Shown one piece after another: positions 46,110 through 59,600 of a stretch of DNA of 64,000 nucleotides. The notes below the pieces were generated by a model. The model did no database searches. It worked only from the letters and a program-made list of their open reading frames with translations, and was not told the origin of the DNA. The translations under genes were made by a program, and so were the position numbers. Location: the NCBI GenBank assembly GCA_947568835.1, contig OX387605.1, positions 3,038,001 to 3,102,000 of the forward strand, in the 5' to 3' direction. Numbering within the stretch: the stretch's first letter is position 1; each line of letters begins with the position of its first letter. The DNA comes from Protonemura montana (taxonomy: Eukaryota > Arthropoda > Insecta > Plecoptera > Nemouridae).

Positions 46110-49100
46110 CTCGGTGTACTTACTGAATAATCCATGGAAATTTTCCGTGTAAAAACAGCACTCGAAACATTCTAGTGGGCCGAGTATGCGTACAAAATGT
46201 GGAGTTAATTGTTGTTGTGTTCATAGCGCTCAACCAATATCTCATAGTTTGCACATACTTGTTTGCCTGGAGTGGATTTGACTGGCTCCCAATCCTAAAT
46301 TGACTCGATCAACAGTATAGGGCGACCGCTTTGCATCATCCCTCATCATTTAGCTGGATATTTTCGTCAGATATAATCATTTGAAATCAGTTATAAGCTG
46401 GAGTGATTCGCAACAAATTATTATGATTAAAGTCTACGAGTTTAATTGGGGTTATTAACGGGACTGAAATTCTATTAGCACTGGTAACGCACGTTTTGCC
46501 AGGTAACGTTGGCACTGCCGGCAAACTTTCAAACGGGACGTAGGGCTCGCGGTGCGAAACAATTAGACTCGTAATTAATAAAGTTGGAAAAGGGCTAAAA
46601 TCTATAACGTGTGTTTCCCACCCCTTTGCCATTCACCAACAACAAAGGTATTTACTCAATGGCAGCCGCCGAAATATACTAAAAATATTCAGTCATAGGT
46701 TTATCGCACGACCGGGCAAATGTTACATTCCAAAAAATGTGTATCACACTTTTTATCGGATGCCGCTCGCCTGCCAAGTGATTTTTCCTCGGGCCAATTC
46801 GGCTGCAATCGAGTCTTAACGCGGCGTTAAGTCCACTCGCCTTTTAACAAACTGTCAAAGAGTTACAAGTTTGAGTCCGCATTGGCTTACAAGTCAAAAC
46901 GCTAAATTACTATTTATATCCGCAAGAAAATCGTGAAAAAAAAGGTCACTGACGAAGAAATCATGTTAGAATATGGAAATGACACAAAGAACGTTAGTGA
47001 ATCATCTTCCACGGAGCACATAGCCCGGCAAACAGAACGAAACTGTATTAGTTAGACAGTGCTTGGTCTTTCAGCGTCGATCTGCCCATCGAAGCTATCG
47101 AGCCGGGCACCGTCGACCGCCGCCTCTGTGCCCAGCAAATGCCGACGGCAATTAACGTGGATCCCGTATTTACGTGACTCCCCTAGCAAATCCGACGCTC
47201 GGCGTGGACACAAGCAATCGGTTACCTGTTACGCGGGACTCGCAGATTACTCGTGATTAGTGATGGACTGACTGATTGCAAACCAGCAGTACACAGACCT
47301 ACCGGCAGGGGCACGGTTCCATGGGTCATTAGCATAGGGAGCTCGTGCCGGGTTCAGCGACGAACCCCCCGGGGGGTAGCGACGGGGCGCTGATTTTGCC
47401 GCAGATCGCCCCCACGGTTCCAAATCGTGCTATTTCGGTTTTATACGACGACGGGAGTGCATATTTTAAGTCACAGCGTTGTTTGCTTCCTTTGGACGTC
47501 CCGTCGAGCGCAAAGGCACGCGTTGAAGTCGCGTTGAGGTCGTTGCGTTGAAGCCGAAAGAGAGTCGTGGAACACGCTTTCAAATTGAACCGAAATCATA
47601 TGCAATACAAATTTGTGAAAGCCACGAGAAATGTGACTGAACGATTCGACGGGAGCATTTAATTTCCTTTTGAGCGGAAAGAGAGCTTAGCTGAGTGCCC
47701 GGAGTGTCCCGTATATGAAGTGAGCTTGACCTAATTGTGTAAACCGCTTGCTGTCAATTGGCTCATGGCACAAATAGCAAACATGCATCGTTCAGGATCG
47801 CACTTAGTGTCGTTAAGATGCAGACTTAACTCTTGTTGCACATGCACGGAGCAGAGATTAGCATGCAGTTGAAACCCGATCCCACCAAAGTGGTCGTATT
47901 CATAATTGCACGTTCATGTTGAATACGGAATTGTTCTGTGCGCTCTTTCTGCGTGGCACGCAGCTTCATGGTCGAGGCTTGTTTTCGCGACTCTCTCCTA
48001 AAACTTTATCACCGAGCGGCAATCTGTAGGGAAAAAGTGAAAAGCAAGACGTTGACGAACATGCAACATGTCGCCGCCGAGTTTATGCTTTGTGCGAGGC
48101 ATTTTCATGAATTATTCGAGTCATATTGTTTAATTTTCCAGCAGAGTTTTATATTACATTACCCTAGATGCTATCACAGCTATACTCCCCTAAAGCAGGC
48201 TTTTAAATGTGGGTGCTGAATTAACAATAGTAGGCACATTTTCTCCTTGGCCTGACCATCTCGCATGCAGCTTAATGCGGCTACATGAACTTTGCATTTT
48301 AGTTGAATCGTGTGATAGAAGCGAACTGGGCATTGTAACTGAGTCTGGTGCGAGTTATCGAGAGGCTTGATTGGGAAGGGGGTGGTTCCCTGACGCGGCA
48401 CGTGAGGGCAAGTTATTACAAGATTAGTGCGTGAGGAAATCGTGATTCTACCCTCATCCTTTAGCACACACACACATGGCCTATCTTCTAATAGCCGGAT
48501 GGGCGCTAATGGGAGGTTTCCACCAAGATCGACGGGGGCGTTGAGACTGGTGTGTTGGAAGGAACGCTTCCGATACCGAGGCGGTGACGCGTTCCACCCA
48601 CCACTGGTATGATCGAGATTGGTATCAATTGTGCGCAACGGTGAACCACGGTGGCTTGTTTTACTAACGTGCAACGCGTCGCTGCAACGAGTCTGGTTTG
48701 CAATTAGATAAAATTTCATTACAGTTTGATTTCATTTCCCACGGAAATGTTTGATTAGAATTAATTAAATGTCGTGGCCATATAACAATAAATAGAATAG
48801 AAGAATGTTGCCCCCATTGGTCTCCGTGATTAATTTTCACGCCTGACATGCGCGTCCATATTGTGGTTAGGGATCTCTTTGCCGCGCGTGGTGGGGGACA
48901 GCTAGTTTTGATTACAACAACGCACATGCGTGGGACTGTACATTGCACGCACGCACGCACCATTTACCAATACGTTTACATAATACACTGCAGCAATGTT
49001 TATTAGTTTGCCGCCCTCCCCTATCCCCAAGCCTAGCATGTGTAGCGAGTGGAGTAATTCCCAGGACTGTTGTTTGGCGGAGGCGAACATGCCACCGGTC

Positions 49101-52100
49101 GACCGAACGCCTGTCCAAACTCGCCCTCCGCGCGTCACGACGTGGACCTCGCTCCATTCCAAGACATCCACCCGTTATTGCCTCCACATTCCAATCATAA
49201 CCAATGACGATCGTTGCCAGCCCGTCGATCCAGAACGTGTTGAGGAGCGACGGGATTCCAGAACCCCTGTCTTATGTGGTGCTCTCTTTGCCCAGCAAGA
49301 TCTGATTTCAGCGCCGTCTTAGCGGGATTTAATTGCGGTTTATGTTGGATAACGGTACCCCCTGTACTCGTCTTGATTTGATTGCTTTCTGCTAGCTGCT
49401 GAGGAAGAAATTAGTTTTTCGTTGAGTTCTTCTCGTCCCGAAGAGGAGGTGTGTCGAGCCCTCGCCTCGCCAGCATGAAAAATAAATCAATTCCAAGCGA
49501 CAATTTGTTTCTCTCGCGGTCCCGACGCCAACGGCGGCGTCCCCTCGAAGTTGGGGGAGATATTTGCCTGGCAGTTATTTTCTCGCTGTGTGATGTGTTT
49601 TGCAATCAGTTTGATGGCTGCTCGGTACTGAAGTGGCGTTTAGGCGGCATCAACTCTAGCGTGGTTCATGCTATTAAGATGATTGATGTCAACGTGTAGC
49701 TCCACTGGCAGAGAGCAATTCTTGCGCGCTCTTAAATACTCGTTCGTTGATCAATACGACCCGTTGTGGGGGAGAGATTTCCCTATTTGGATGATCGCCA
49801 TGGAGCCGGGTTCGAACACCGAGGGCATGGCCGGTCGGTCACGGGGCCTTTCTAACGCCCCTCGCGGGCAAAACGACGAATAATATCGATCTCTTCAAGA
49901 GGATGGCACGGCCGCGATGAAGGATGAATGCGAATAAGATGAAATTCTCAAGTGAAAGTATCGGCTGTATTACATAGGCGCACACAATTTGATATTCATA
50001 GCCACGCGGAACAGAAATTCTGTATGGTGTGTCTAGGGCATGATGCAAGCTATCCTCTGCCATAATATACCTCTGCCTACACCATTGGTGCAAGGAGTAG
50101 GAGGGAGGGGGGGGGGGGGGGGGAGGGTAAATTTTAAAATGGCGTAGTAATATAACATCGCTCAACTTCTATTGCGACGGCGTAATCGACTTATCTTCTC
50201 ATTTAGGTGTACACTCCATAATGTATAGCCTTTGTGCTGCAAACATTTCTGTCGGCGCTGATGTAAATTTAAATTAAATAGGGGCCCACAAAGAGTTCGT
50301 TATAATTTTCAAGCACGCATCTGGGGGAGGGCGTTTGAGAGGGACGCTGCGTTTCATCTGGCTCGACTACGTGCCGCCGAACGGCGCCGAGTCGAACGCG
50401 CCCGACTCTACCTCGCGGAACCGCTGTGTGCCTTCAGTGGAAGAATTCGACGCCGATGCCGCGAGTTGCGTCGCTCGACGTCGCTCGGAAATACGTTTAC
50501 ACTTAACAATCGCCCGGCTGGCGTGCCTTAACGCTTAACACTAATTGCGAGGATAATTTTATACTAGAACGGGATTATTTTTGTCAGAGTAAGCGACTTT
50601 GAAGTGGTTTTCGTCGACGTGTGAATATAATATTTTAAGAAAAGGCCAGGGATAAACTATATGCTGACAAAAATCACTGTTTAGAGTTTCTTTCGTTGAG
50701 CCATCCTGAGATTATTAGAAGACATCGACCTGTCAGTTCTGGACTCTCTCTTATGTGATGCAAAGTCTGTGATCCAAAGGGTGTGACCAATTCGCCAAGC
50801 TGCTGATATGCAATGAGTATGACCACCAGCACTTTACTGAACTAATCACCACACGCTGCAAGAACAGCCAAACGTTGTTACATCGCGTGGTCCTCTGGTG
50901 TAAACGCCACTCCAATTTGTTGCCGATCGGTCGCCAATTTCACCTCCATTTCGATGGATTATCATCGTTATTCCTTTGCCGCCCACACTTAAAAGCCCAT
51001 TACATTGATTTCAGCTAAATAACAAGGCGAGCGTCCAATTGCATCTCGCTTTACTTAAATATAGGTCAACCAAGAATTGCGTCTCGACAGTCCCACGCCA
51101 TCTCCGTCCCTTCGCATCCGCATTCCCATTGGCTAACTCAATTTTTCTAATTATTTCATTGAAAACCATCAAGAAATCTCACAAAGTTTTGCGAAAATTT
51201 TTTAATTACGGTTTCATTAAATGCACGCCAAACGAGGTCGTGTTATCTTTTTTTCTCAGTGTTTTGTTCCAAATCTAGTTTTGCACCAATGACACAGTTT
51301 AGTCTTCTCATTGAGATCGTGTCTGTCGTATCGCCGTCGTCAAATAGCCAGCGCGTCACCCTACCGCGTTCTATGCACATCCCATCTCCACGAATCCTTT
51401 CCTCCACATTTCCCTCTCAGATCTCCCCCGTCCCACTGGCTGCTGGCTGCATTCTCGCATGAAGAGATTTCCACACTAGACGGCGCCTTGATGTGAGGAT
51501 AAAGATCCTGGTCCACTTTGTTTCGCGGGTACATTCTTCCCAGAGCGCGCTCTGCCCGGAACGACGTTCCCTTCATCTCGACGCCGACGCCGTCCCATCA
51601 ACTTGGACGCCGCGACGCCTGACATGTCCCGGCTCAGCGCTGAGCCCTCGGCGTCGCTTGAAACCCATCCAGCGTCGCCGACGTCGGGCCCACGGATAGA
51701 CGTCGGCCTTTGGCCATACCTGATCGTCGCATATCTGGGCGATGCATCGATACTCGACGTTCTATTCCAAAAGTTTCCTTGAAAGAAAAATCTTCATTAC
51801 AAGGAACTTTATTACTGAGCTCCCACGACTAGGAGCTTGTTAATATTTATTGTCCCTCGCACTCGGTTGGTCTGCAATGCCATGGGCATGCGCCACTGGC
51901 TCGGTCGACGCCAAGCCTGGGGAATAGCGGCGGTAAGAAGGATAGAGATTTCCTCCAGGCCAGCGCAGGCTTTAACGCAATAATAATAAAAAGTTCGCTA
52001 TCTTCCGCGTCACTCTCTCGACGCACTTCGATGTCCTAGGCCGAGGCGCAAAACACCCCTCGTAATTCCCGCACAGCTCGGTAAATTTCGTTTCCACAAA

Positions 52101-52370
52101 AGCCAATTATTTAGTATCAGTCCGCCCCACCTACCAGCCCGTATTGTACGCAACTAAAGCTGTGATTATTAAACATTTTTCACTCTCTAGATTTGAATTG
52201 ATATCGTGCATAATGATTGGTTAAAAAAAAAACACATCGAGATTTGCATCACTCTCCGGTGCCATACACGGCACGTGAAAGTGTATAGGAAACTAATCCA
52301 CCGGGCAGTGACCGTTTTCACAAATGACGATATTATTCAAATGTGCCGATCATTGGTTTCGATCGTTGCC

Positions 52371-52384
52371 GCGCGCGCGCGCGC
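52371..52384. repeat. alternating CG run (Z-DNA-prone)
   Basis: Seven consecutive GC dinucleotides within a CpG-rich patch. A second purine-pyrimidine alternating run (TG)n-CACACA lies at 53648-53665. Uninterrupted CpG runs are usually lost from heavily methylated genomes. Confidence 0.9.
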
Positions 52385-55300
52385 CACTTGCCGGCGAGTC
52401 CAGCTGGCCGCGATTGTCATTAACAACTTGCAGACCGATTGATTGCATCGTCAGCGCCCCTGGCAGCGACCCATCACACTGAGTCCTCGATAAGCAAGCT
52501 ATGCCACGTGACCTACACGATAGCACACTCGACGGCCATCAACGGCGACGTGGTCCATTATTAATGCATGCATTGTTTGACGGAACCCAGTAGATAAGCC
52601 GATGCGACGTGTTGAGATTTTTTTGTTGTGTATCGCCGACGCCGCCATCGCGCCGGGATAGATCTGGAGGCAGAAATGTCAGTCAGTGTGGTACGCGCGG
52701 GAAAATGGAGCGGCGTCGTGGGAAATGTTAATGTGCCCGTCGAGAGAGTGTGACGCGTTGCGTTAGCCTTCTGCTCGTGCATCATTAGCTTGGTTTGCTG
52801 TTTTTTTTTTTTTAATGGATGTGATGACAGAGACCTGCTTCGTTCCCCGGGGGGATGCCATAAGACTCATTTCGCCCAGGAATTGAACTCTAAAGTTTTT
52901 GCTCGGTCTCCGAAGAGTCCAGGTCGAGTTTGAATCTCGTATTGGGATATTTTTCTGCCAGATCTGTACTCGAGATCAGGTGTACGCGTACACAGATACT
53001 GATTACCTGCCCCAGAGTCACCTGACACTCATGCTTACACCAGCTGTAGTGGCCTAGAGGTGATGTTGAATAAATTATGGAACAATCCATCAGCGCTGTC
53101 GCTGTAACGGATGTAGGGGATGTTACCATACCTGTGTCGGGACGTTATCTGCAGTGGACAATGGGACTGTCAGGCGTGGAATGATGATGTAATTGGTCTT
53201 CGTTTGGGGCGAACTTTGTGTTGCCTCACTAATACACCTCGAGCGAATCTGTGATACCAGAACTGGGTTAAACACTACATCCTTCAGATAATTGATTGTA
53301 TATTGGCGATTGCCTTCAACGCCCATGGTTTGAAAACCCAAGTTTTTCTAGCCTCGCAAAAATTGCTTCAAATTTGCTAGGCATCGACTGGCATCGAATC
53401 TCTAATATTTTAGTACTGACCAAGCGTTCTGAAAAACGAAGATAGTTTTTACAGCTTGGCTAGAATATTTCCTGCTTGTCGCTCTAAATTAAGCCTGGGT
53501 CCATCTCGCGAGCGTCCGCGAGTCATTGCCGGCGCCCATTAAACGACTCGCGCTGGCAAACGTTGTGCGAATTTGCCGCGACGCTTCGCATGCCTGGCGA
53601 CGTCGGCGTCGTCACGGCCAGGCGACGCCCGGCGCCGCGACGCTCACGTGTGTGTGTGTGCACACAGACTTGACGGCCGATGTGGCTCTCAATCGTCCGG
53701 TGCATTCGTGTCGACTCGGATTAGGTCGGCCGAGGGGAGTCCGTCGCGTTGTTGTTGTGTTCCCTGTGTGACTTGACCCAATAGTGCAAATCAGATCGGT
53801 TGTCGCTCTAATTTATACGTGCCAGTAGCCTAGTGGCGCCGCCGACGTCCGCCGCTAGGAAGCGTTGGACGGCGTCCAAAAGACACGGCCCGTCTGCCGC
53901 CATGGGATGACAGGAAGGGCGGACACGGGGCGCTTGAAACTTGCTGAAGAAATTCATAAATCTTGATCAAAGCTCCTCGCGCTCTCGTCCTCTTGTTTCG
54001 GTCCGATTAATTAACGACCCCCCCCCCCCCCTTTCCCACCCCCACCCCCCCTGAAGCACGCGCTGGCCTCGGTTTTCCCGCCCCCACGCACGACCTTCTG
54101 ATTATGTTCGCAACCGACATCTGTTTTACGACGAACCATTCCGAACGCATGTGCACGCCCGGCCACTGTGATATCATACAGACATTAAAAAGTGCAAGAA
54201 GATAAATATGGCGCACTGGCTGCCTTATTATAGCCGAAATACAGTTGGCTTTGTGCGGTTCCACGGGGTCGTTCCTAGCGTCGGCCTCAACTCGTTCAAA
54301 CAACAGTAAACTGGATGAAAGATGAGCATCATAACGGTGGAATGTTGTAACACAGAGCTAGCTAGTGGCAAGCAACACAGGCAGCAGGCGGCGAAATGTT
54401 GCCTTTGAACCCCGCAGCTTCGTTGTTCGGCTAAAAATATCAACATTTCAGAACAAATTTCGCCCTTTATTTTTCGACAAGCGTCCAACTTTTGATGCTC
54501 TCGCAATAAACTCATCGATTTTCATCGCTCGTTGAGCCTACGCCGTTCGCGCTCATTAAATTGCAGAGTCCTCGATCACGCTAAGCGTCTTGGTAGATAG
54601 GCGTCGAGGAGATTCGGAGGGTGAAGGGTATCGCTCGCGACCGACGGCGACGTCGACGCCGACGCCGGGAAGGAGGTCATGCGACGCGCGGTGCACGCAT
54701 GGGTACGACCGGAAGGACAGCAGCTGGAAACTGGATCGAACTGGTCGCATTTATCACGCTAACTGGAAGCGACACCTGCGTCAGAGGATCACTGCTAGAT
54801 TACAAGAGGGGTGCGATATTGTTTCGGAATTTGGGTATGGTCCCACCCATGAAGGGAGATGTACTGGACTCCTGTGTGCTTCGGCCTACCTTTGACGGGA
54901 CATTAGTGCCTATATTATTAGTCATAGGAGATGTTGGTGGATTGGCCACAGAACCTGGGACGTAATGATGTCGTTTACCTTTAAAGAATTAAATGTTCCC
55001 ACTTTCTTATACTCACTATGATGTGAATTTATAGCGTTGTCTCCTTGACAACCCCCAGCGAAAAGATCAAAGGTCACGTTGTCTGGTTCTTGAGATAGGA
55101 AAAAAGTAGCCCATTAGAACAACGTAAAGACATCTTTCGATCCCTAGCACCTAGAACGTTAGAATGGCTGAAAAAAATGTTATTTTTTTGACCTTCCAAT
55201 AGCAAAAAATAATGTGTTTCATGATACGTTTCGTTTTGAAAGCGCAGCACAAAGCAATGTGTCAGGTTTTGAGCAAATTACTATGCCATTTTCACGTCGA

Positions 55301-56561
55301 TGGAGGCGCCGTGCCCTCCCGCTTAAAAAAAAAACACTTTGGTTCGCTGGTTAAGATTTTATCTGAGCATCCTAGGCCACAAAAAAAATGAAAAAATAAT
55401 AACTTCTTTAAGAAGGACACTAACTTTCAGTGATCATTTTGTTACGGTTTTTTTTTTTAATATTAATAACACGTGTCGAGGTCTTATTTATTGATCGCAA
55501 GCTGCCAATTTAAAAGCAGGCCTGTATTTCCTAGCGGCATCCAACCGACAGTAAGATCATCTTGCACGTGCAAAAGTAGGTGCGAAGTAATTATTTTCCT
55601 CATGAAATTCGGTCTACTTACACCCATGAAAAAGTTGGTAATAGATGCGTAGTAAAGAGCTAATTTCCGTGGTTTTCAGTTTAAATGACCGATAAAAGCT
55701 GGCTGCTCGGTGATTTCACGGCACAACGTGGAATGCGATCCGACGTGTCGACGCCGGATGAGCCATAAACATCCCCTCGGCCGAGTATGCGACGTCCAAT
55801 AAAAGCTTCGTCTGCTTTTATAATTAAAAGTCAACTGCTAAGCACAACAGTGTACCTAGACGTTAAGATGAATGACAATGAAGTGCTCTTTTAACAGTGT
55901 CTTCATTCTTCACGACGGTCGAGTCCCGTCGTCTTGCTTGGGTCATGACGTCACTTCCTGGTAAAGCTATGCGCGGAGAAACCAGGGTTTGACGTGGACT
56001 TATTGTAGGGTATTTATTACATTGTCCACCTTGATTGGACTTCCCAGATCGAGTTTTAATATTAAAACCAAGTGCATGTGCTTGGGAAACCAATGTTTGC
56101 GAGGTTTGATGACAGTTTCATTAATAAAAAAATAAAGGCAGTGGAAAATGGCGAATCTGGTAGATCTTTAGTAGCGTCGACATGCAGTAGCCATAGTTCA
56201 AGTATGCAACTATCGTTTAGTGTCAATGTTATGCAATTTTCTCGCTTCTTAAAAAGGCACTCAGAAGTTTGGCGAAGGCAAGGTGCAACGACGGATCGAA
56301 ACGAAAGTTTAAATTATTTCTAATCTTAGCGTTAAATTTTCAATTGTGTATTGTACGATTTTGTTTGCAGTTGAATCGTAAAGTCAACAAGACCGTTATA
56401 AAGCAGAACACAACATTATTGTAGGAAAGAATCGGCTAAAATTTTAGCTGATTAGTCGGAATTATAAGTGGGAAACAAGATAATGCAACAAGAAGCAATG
56501 TTGAATGAATAATGATTTAAACTTTGAATACAGACAATTGTCAAATCTTTGTAAAGATCTG

Positions 56562-56592
<31 letters not shown>

Positions 56593-56600
56593 AATAATTT
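56562..56600. repeat. (AAT)n microsatellite with inverted TTA tail
   Basis: About eight AAT triplets are followed by ATTATTATAATAATT, so the tract can fold on itself. It lies in an AT-rich segment with no gene call. Confidence 0.85.
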
Positions 56601-59600
56601 ATTTATTTCTCGATTGACCGATAACTTTGGTATGAGACATGTCATTACAATAATTTCATGTTATAAAATCGGTCATATTATATTATATTACATACATATT
56701 ACATAGTCTTGAAGGCTAAAAAACTATTTACAGAATAAAATTTATCTAATGACAAATTAAACTAAATAAAATGCCCGTTACGAGACACAAGCTTTATCGT
56801 CAACCCTGCGATAGAAACAAAGGGCAGAGGTCATCCTGACCTCGTGGCTAATCGGCGGACCCTTCCGCTTGTCATCCTTCGATGTCCTCGCCAAAACTGA
56901 CTCCCGCTCCAAATGTACCCCCTACTCCCTGTCCTTCCCCACCCATCCACCCATCCCTACTGAACGCGCTGCTGTCGCGGAAAGAGATTCATGAGCGTGC
57001 AATTGCTTTAATTGAATCGTACTCGCTTCGAGTCCCGACTGTCTGCTTCTTTCGCCGATGACTCTTAATGCTACTACCCACCGCCAGGCGCGCTCGCGAT
57101 GGCTTGATAGGATTCTACTTATAAAACACTTTACAAAGATCCGCAGATTTCTGCTTCCTCTGTCAGTCGGCGGTGCAATCACATTAGTTCCGTGCGCCGC
57201 CGCTCGCCTCCCGCACCCACCCGGTCGTATGGGAGACAACCGAGCATCGTCTACTCTTGCGTGTAGTCCACGAGGCCGGCACCGATACGCAAAAGCCACG
57301 ATCTAGCTCAAGAAGATTTGCTTTTGAACGCATATATTGAGAATAGGCACAGTAGGAGGTCCATGTTTGAGCCCTTGGCTTTGGTGTGGTAAAATTCACT
57401 AATTTAGGTCATATTGTAGCAACGAAGAGACGATGGCCGATGCTAAATTCCTGTGTGTAGGTATCGGGAATTGAGTGTCCACGATCTAACTTCCCTAATT
57501 AGTCATCGCATGTGGCCACTGGATAGTTGGAATAACTCCTAAACTCGAGATGGTGACTCGAGCTTGCAGAGCTAACACCGCAAATGACTTCTCCGCGGTC
57601 CGCGCGTGCTATCGACATCAATCACCTCGCGGCAGTTCAATTCATTTGCAAATATCTCCTCTAAACGATCTGACCACGACCCGCCCGACACGGCCGGTGG
57701 GAAGGTGCAGGTCGCCGGGACCCCGAAGTGGGTTGGGCAAAACAACAACAACGGTTTGTCAGCGCGGCGCCCGTGCGTCAGCGTCACTAACGATGCGGTA
57801 CTGATTCATGCGACGTCGACCGCCGGTGACCGACCACCGTCGGCGTCGGCGGTGTCCTTTGAGCGTCGCGACGCTTGCCATGGACTCGACCGCGCGCACT
57901 CGACGCCGCCGCGCAATTACACACACCGCTTGACGTCAATCACGGTTCTCATTACACCAATCATCCGGTGGGATTGGCCGATGTCGGATTTTTTTTAGGC
58001 CGTGACGTCGATATGTTTTGAGCCAATATTGGTCGTGTTGTTTGATGTTTTGTGGTGAATTGTGCATCATTTTGTCTTTTGTGTGGTTTGCGTTTTGTGC
58101 GGCAAATAATATTGTTGACACACACTTGCAAATTTAATTTCCTTACGTTCTATTGTCAACAAATAGTGGTTTTACTTCGTTATTCTATATGGTATTTGTA
58201 TTTTTTTTTTAATTTCCTGCACATAGATTATGTAAGGAACGTCATGATATATAAATAAGAAAAGAAAATTCATACAATTAGAATTACAATACACAATATC
58301 AACATAAAATAACACAATGCTTCAACATACCTTATTTTACATTGACACATTCACCATAATTTGATTGTACAAATTCGTTGTTGATGGTATAAACAAAACA
58401 AACCATGCGGGTAAAACACAGCGCCTCACAGAGAAAAAAAGGGAAACAAAATTAAGCCTTTCATGGGACATATTACTATTTTTACTTCCCTCATTTCTGG
58501 CCACAAAAGACGGAAGGAGATGAAGCTCAATCGTCGCGACGGAAGCTAGCAACATCATCGTCTCCGTGCCATCGGTCTCGTGGCGGCGTCGCGACGCCGT
58601 GCGGTGCACTCTCATACTTAGCGCCGACTAATGTGTCTTTGACAGTGCCGCGCATTGACACCGAGGCAATGGGCCGTGGGATTCGGCCTGCGATGGCGTT
58701 GACAGGCGAACGTGGTTGACACCGTCACAATTAAGTGGGGCTGTGATGCATGCATAGGGAGAGTGCAAGAGACACTTAGAGAAGTGTAGGCGCCGTGTCG
58801 CTACTTCAGCTAGTTTAATTGCTCACACTTTTAGAAGAGTCTAGGGAACAAATACCTCATGAGATACAAGATCGTTTATAGAATCCTAATGGCTTTTTCA
58901 GACATGTATTTCATGCTTGAACCTCTAAAGTTAGATGGCCGCACCTTCAGTCTATCAACGCCCCGGGAAGATTTTAAACCGGGCGCAAGTTTTATATCAT
59001 TTGGTCTCCAAGCTTCCAGACCTGTAAGCCTGGACTTCCAACAATGTATGCATATACTTACCTTTGTGCCCTACTAACTGCCAGCCCCAGGGTCTAGGCA
59101 AGACCCCGACTGCCACACCCAAGCAAAGGCTATACGTCTAATTGTTTTCATAAACGGCGTTTACAACAGCGTGATATTGACTGTGGATTTCACGCGCGAG
59201 GCGATTTGTTTAGAATGCCCCCGAGAAGTGCGTTTCATGCTGGTGCGTGAGAGGGGATACAGTTTGGTGGAATCGCTTTTCGAAATGTGTTCGTTGCCTG
59301 CCTCCAGTGAAAACTGGGAATGTTGGTCGCTTAGGAGGTGTTGTTCGGCAACAAACGTATACTGGTCATTATTTGCTTGGAGACCGTTGTTTAATATTAT
59401 CTGCGTTTTGTGCGGGTCGTTAGAGGATGGTCGTCATTCGATTAGCAGTTGGATTGGAGAGAAAATTGGGGCTCTGTTTAGAAATCCTCGCTTTTGAAAT
59501 CTAACCGAGATATTTGGAATCCAAGGTGATATACAAAGACACACGAGTTTCATTTCATGACTTAAACAATCGATGAACCAAATCAAGCCAATCTCAGCAA

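Noticed and set aside
48180-48719. 179-codon minus-strand frame
   Set aside because: No recognisable motif, mixed composition like its surroundings, and overlapping frames on the other strand. A chance frame of this length is plausible in 64 kb.
49806-49830. tRNA T-loop-like GGTTCGAAC
   Set aside because: No acceptor stem, anticodon arm or matching D-arm can be formed around it. I found no convincing tRNA in the window.
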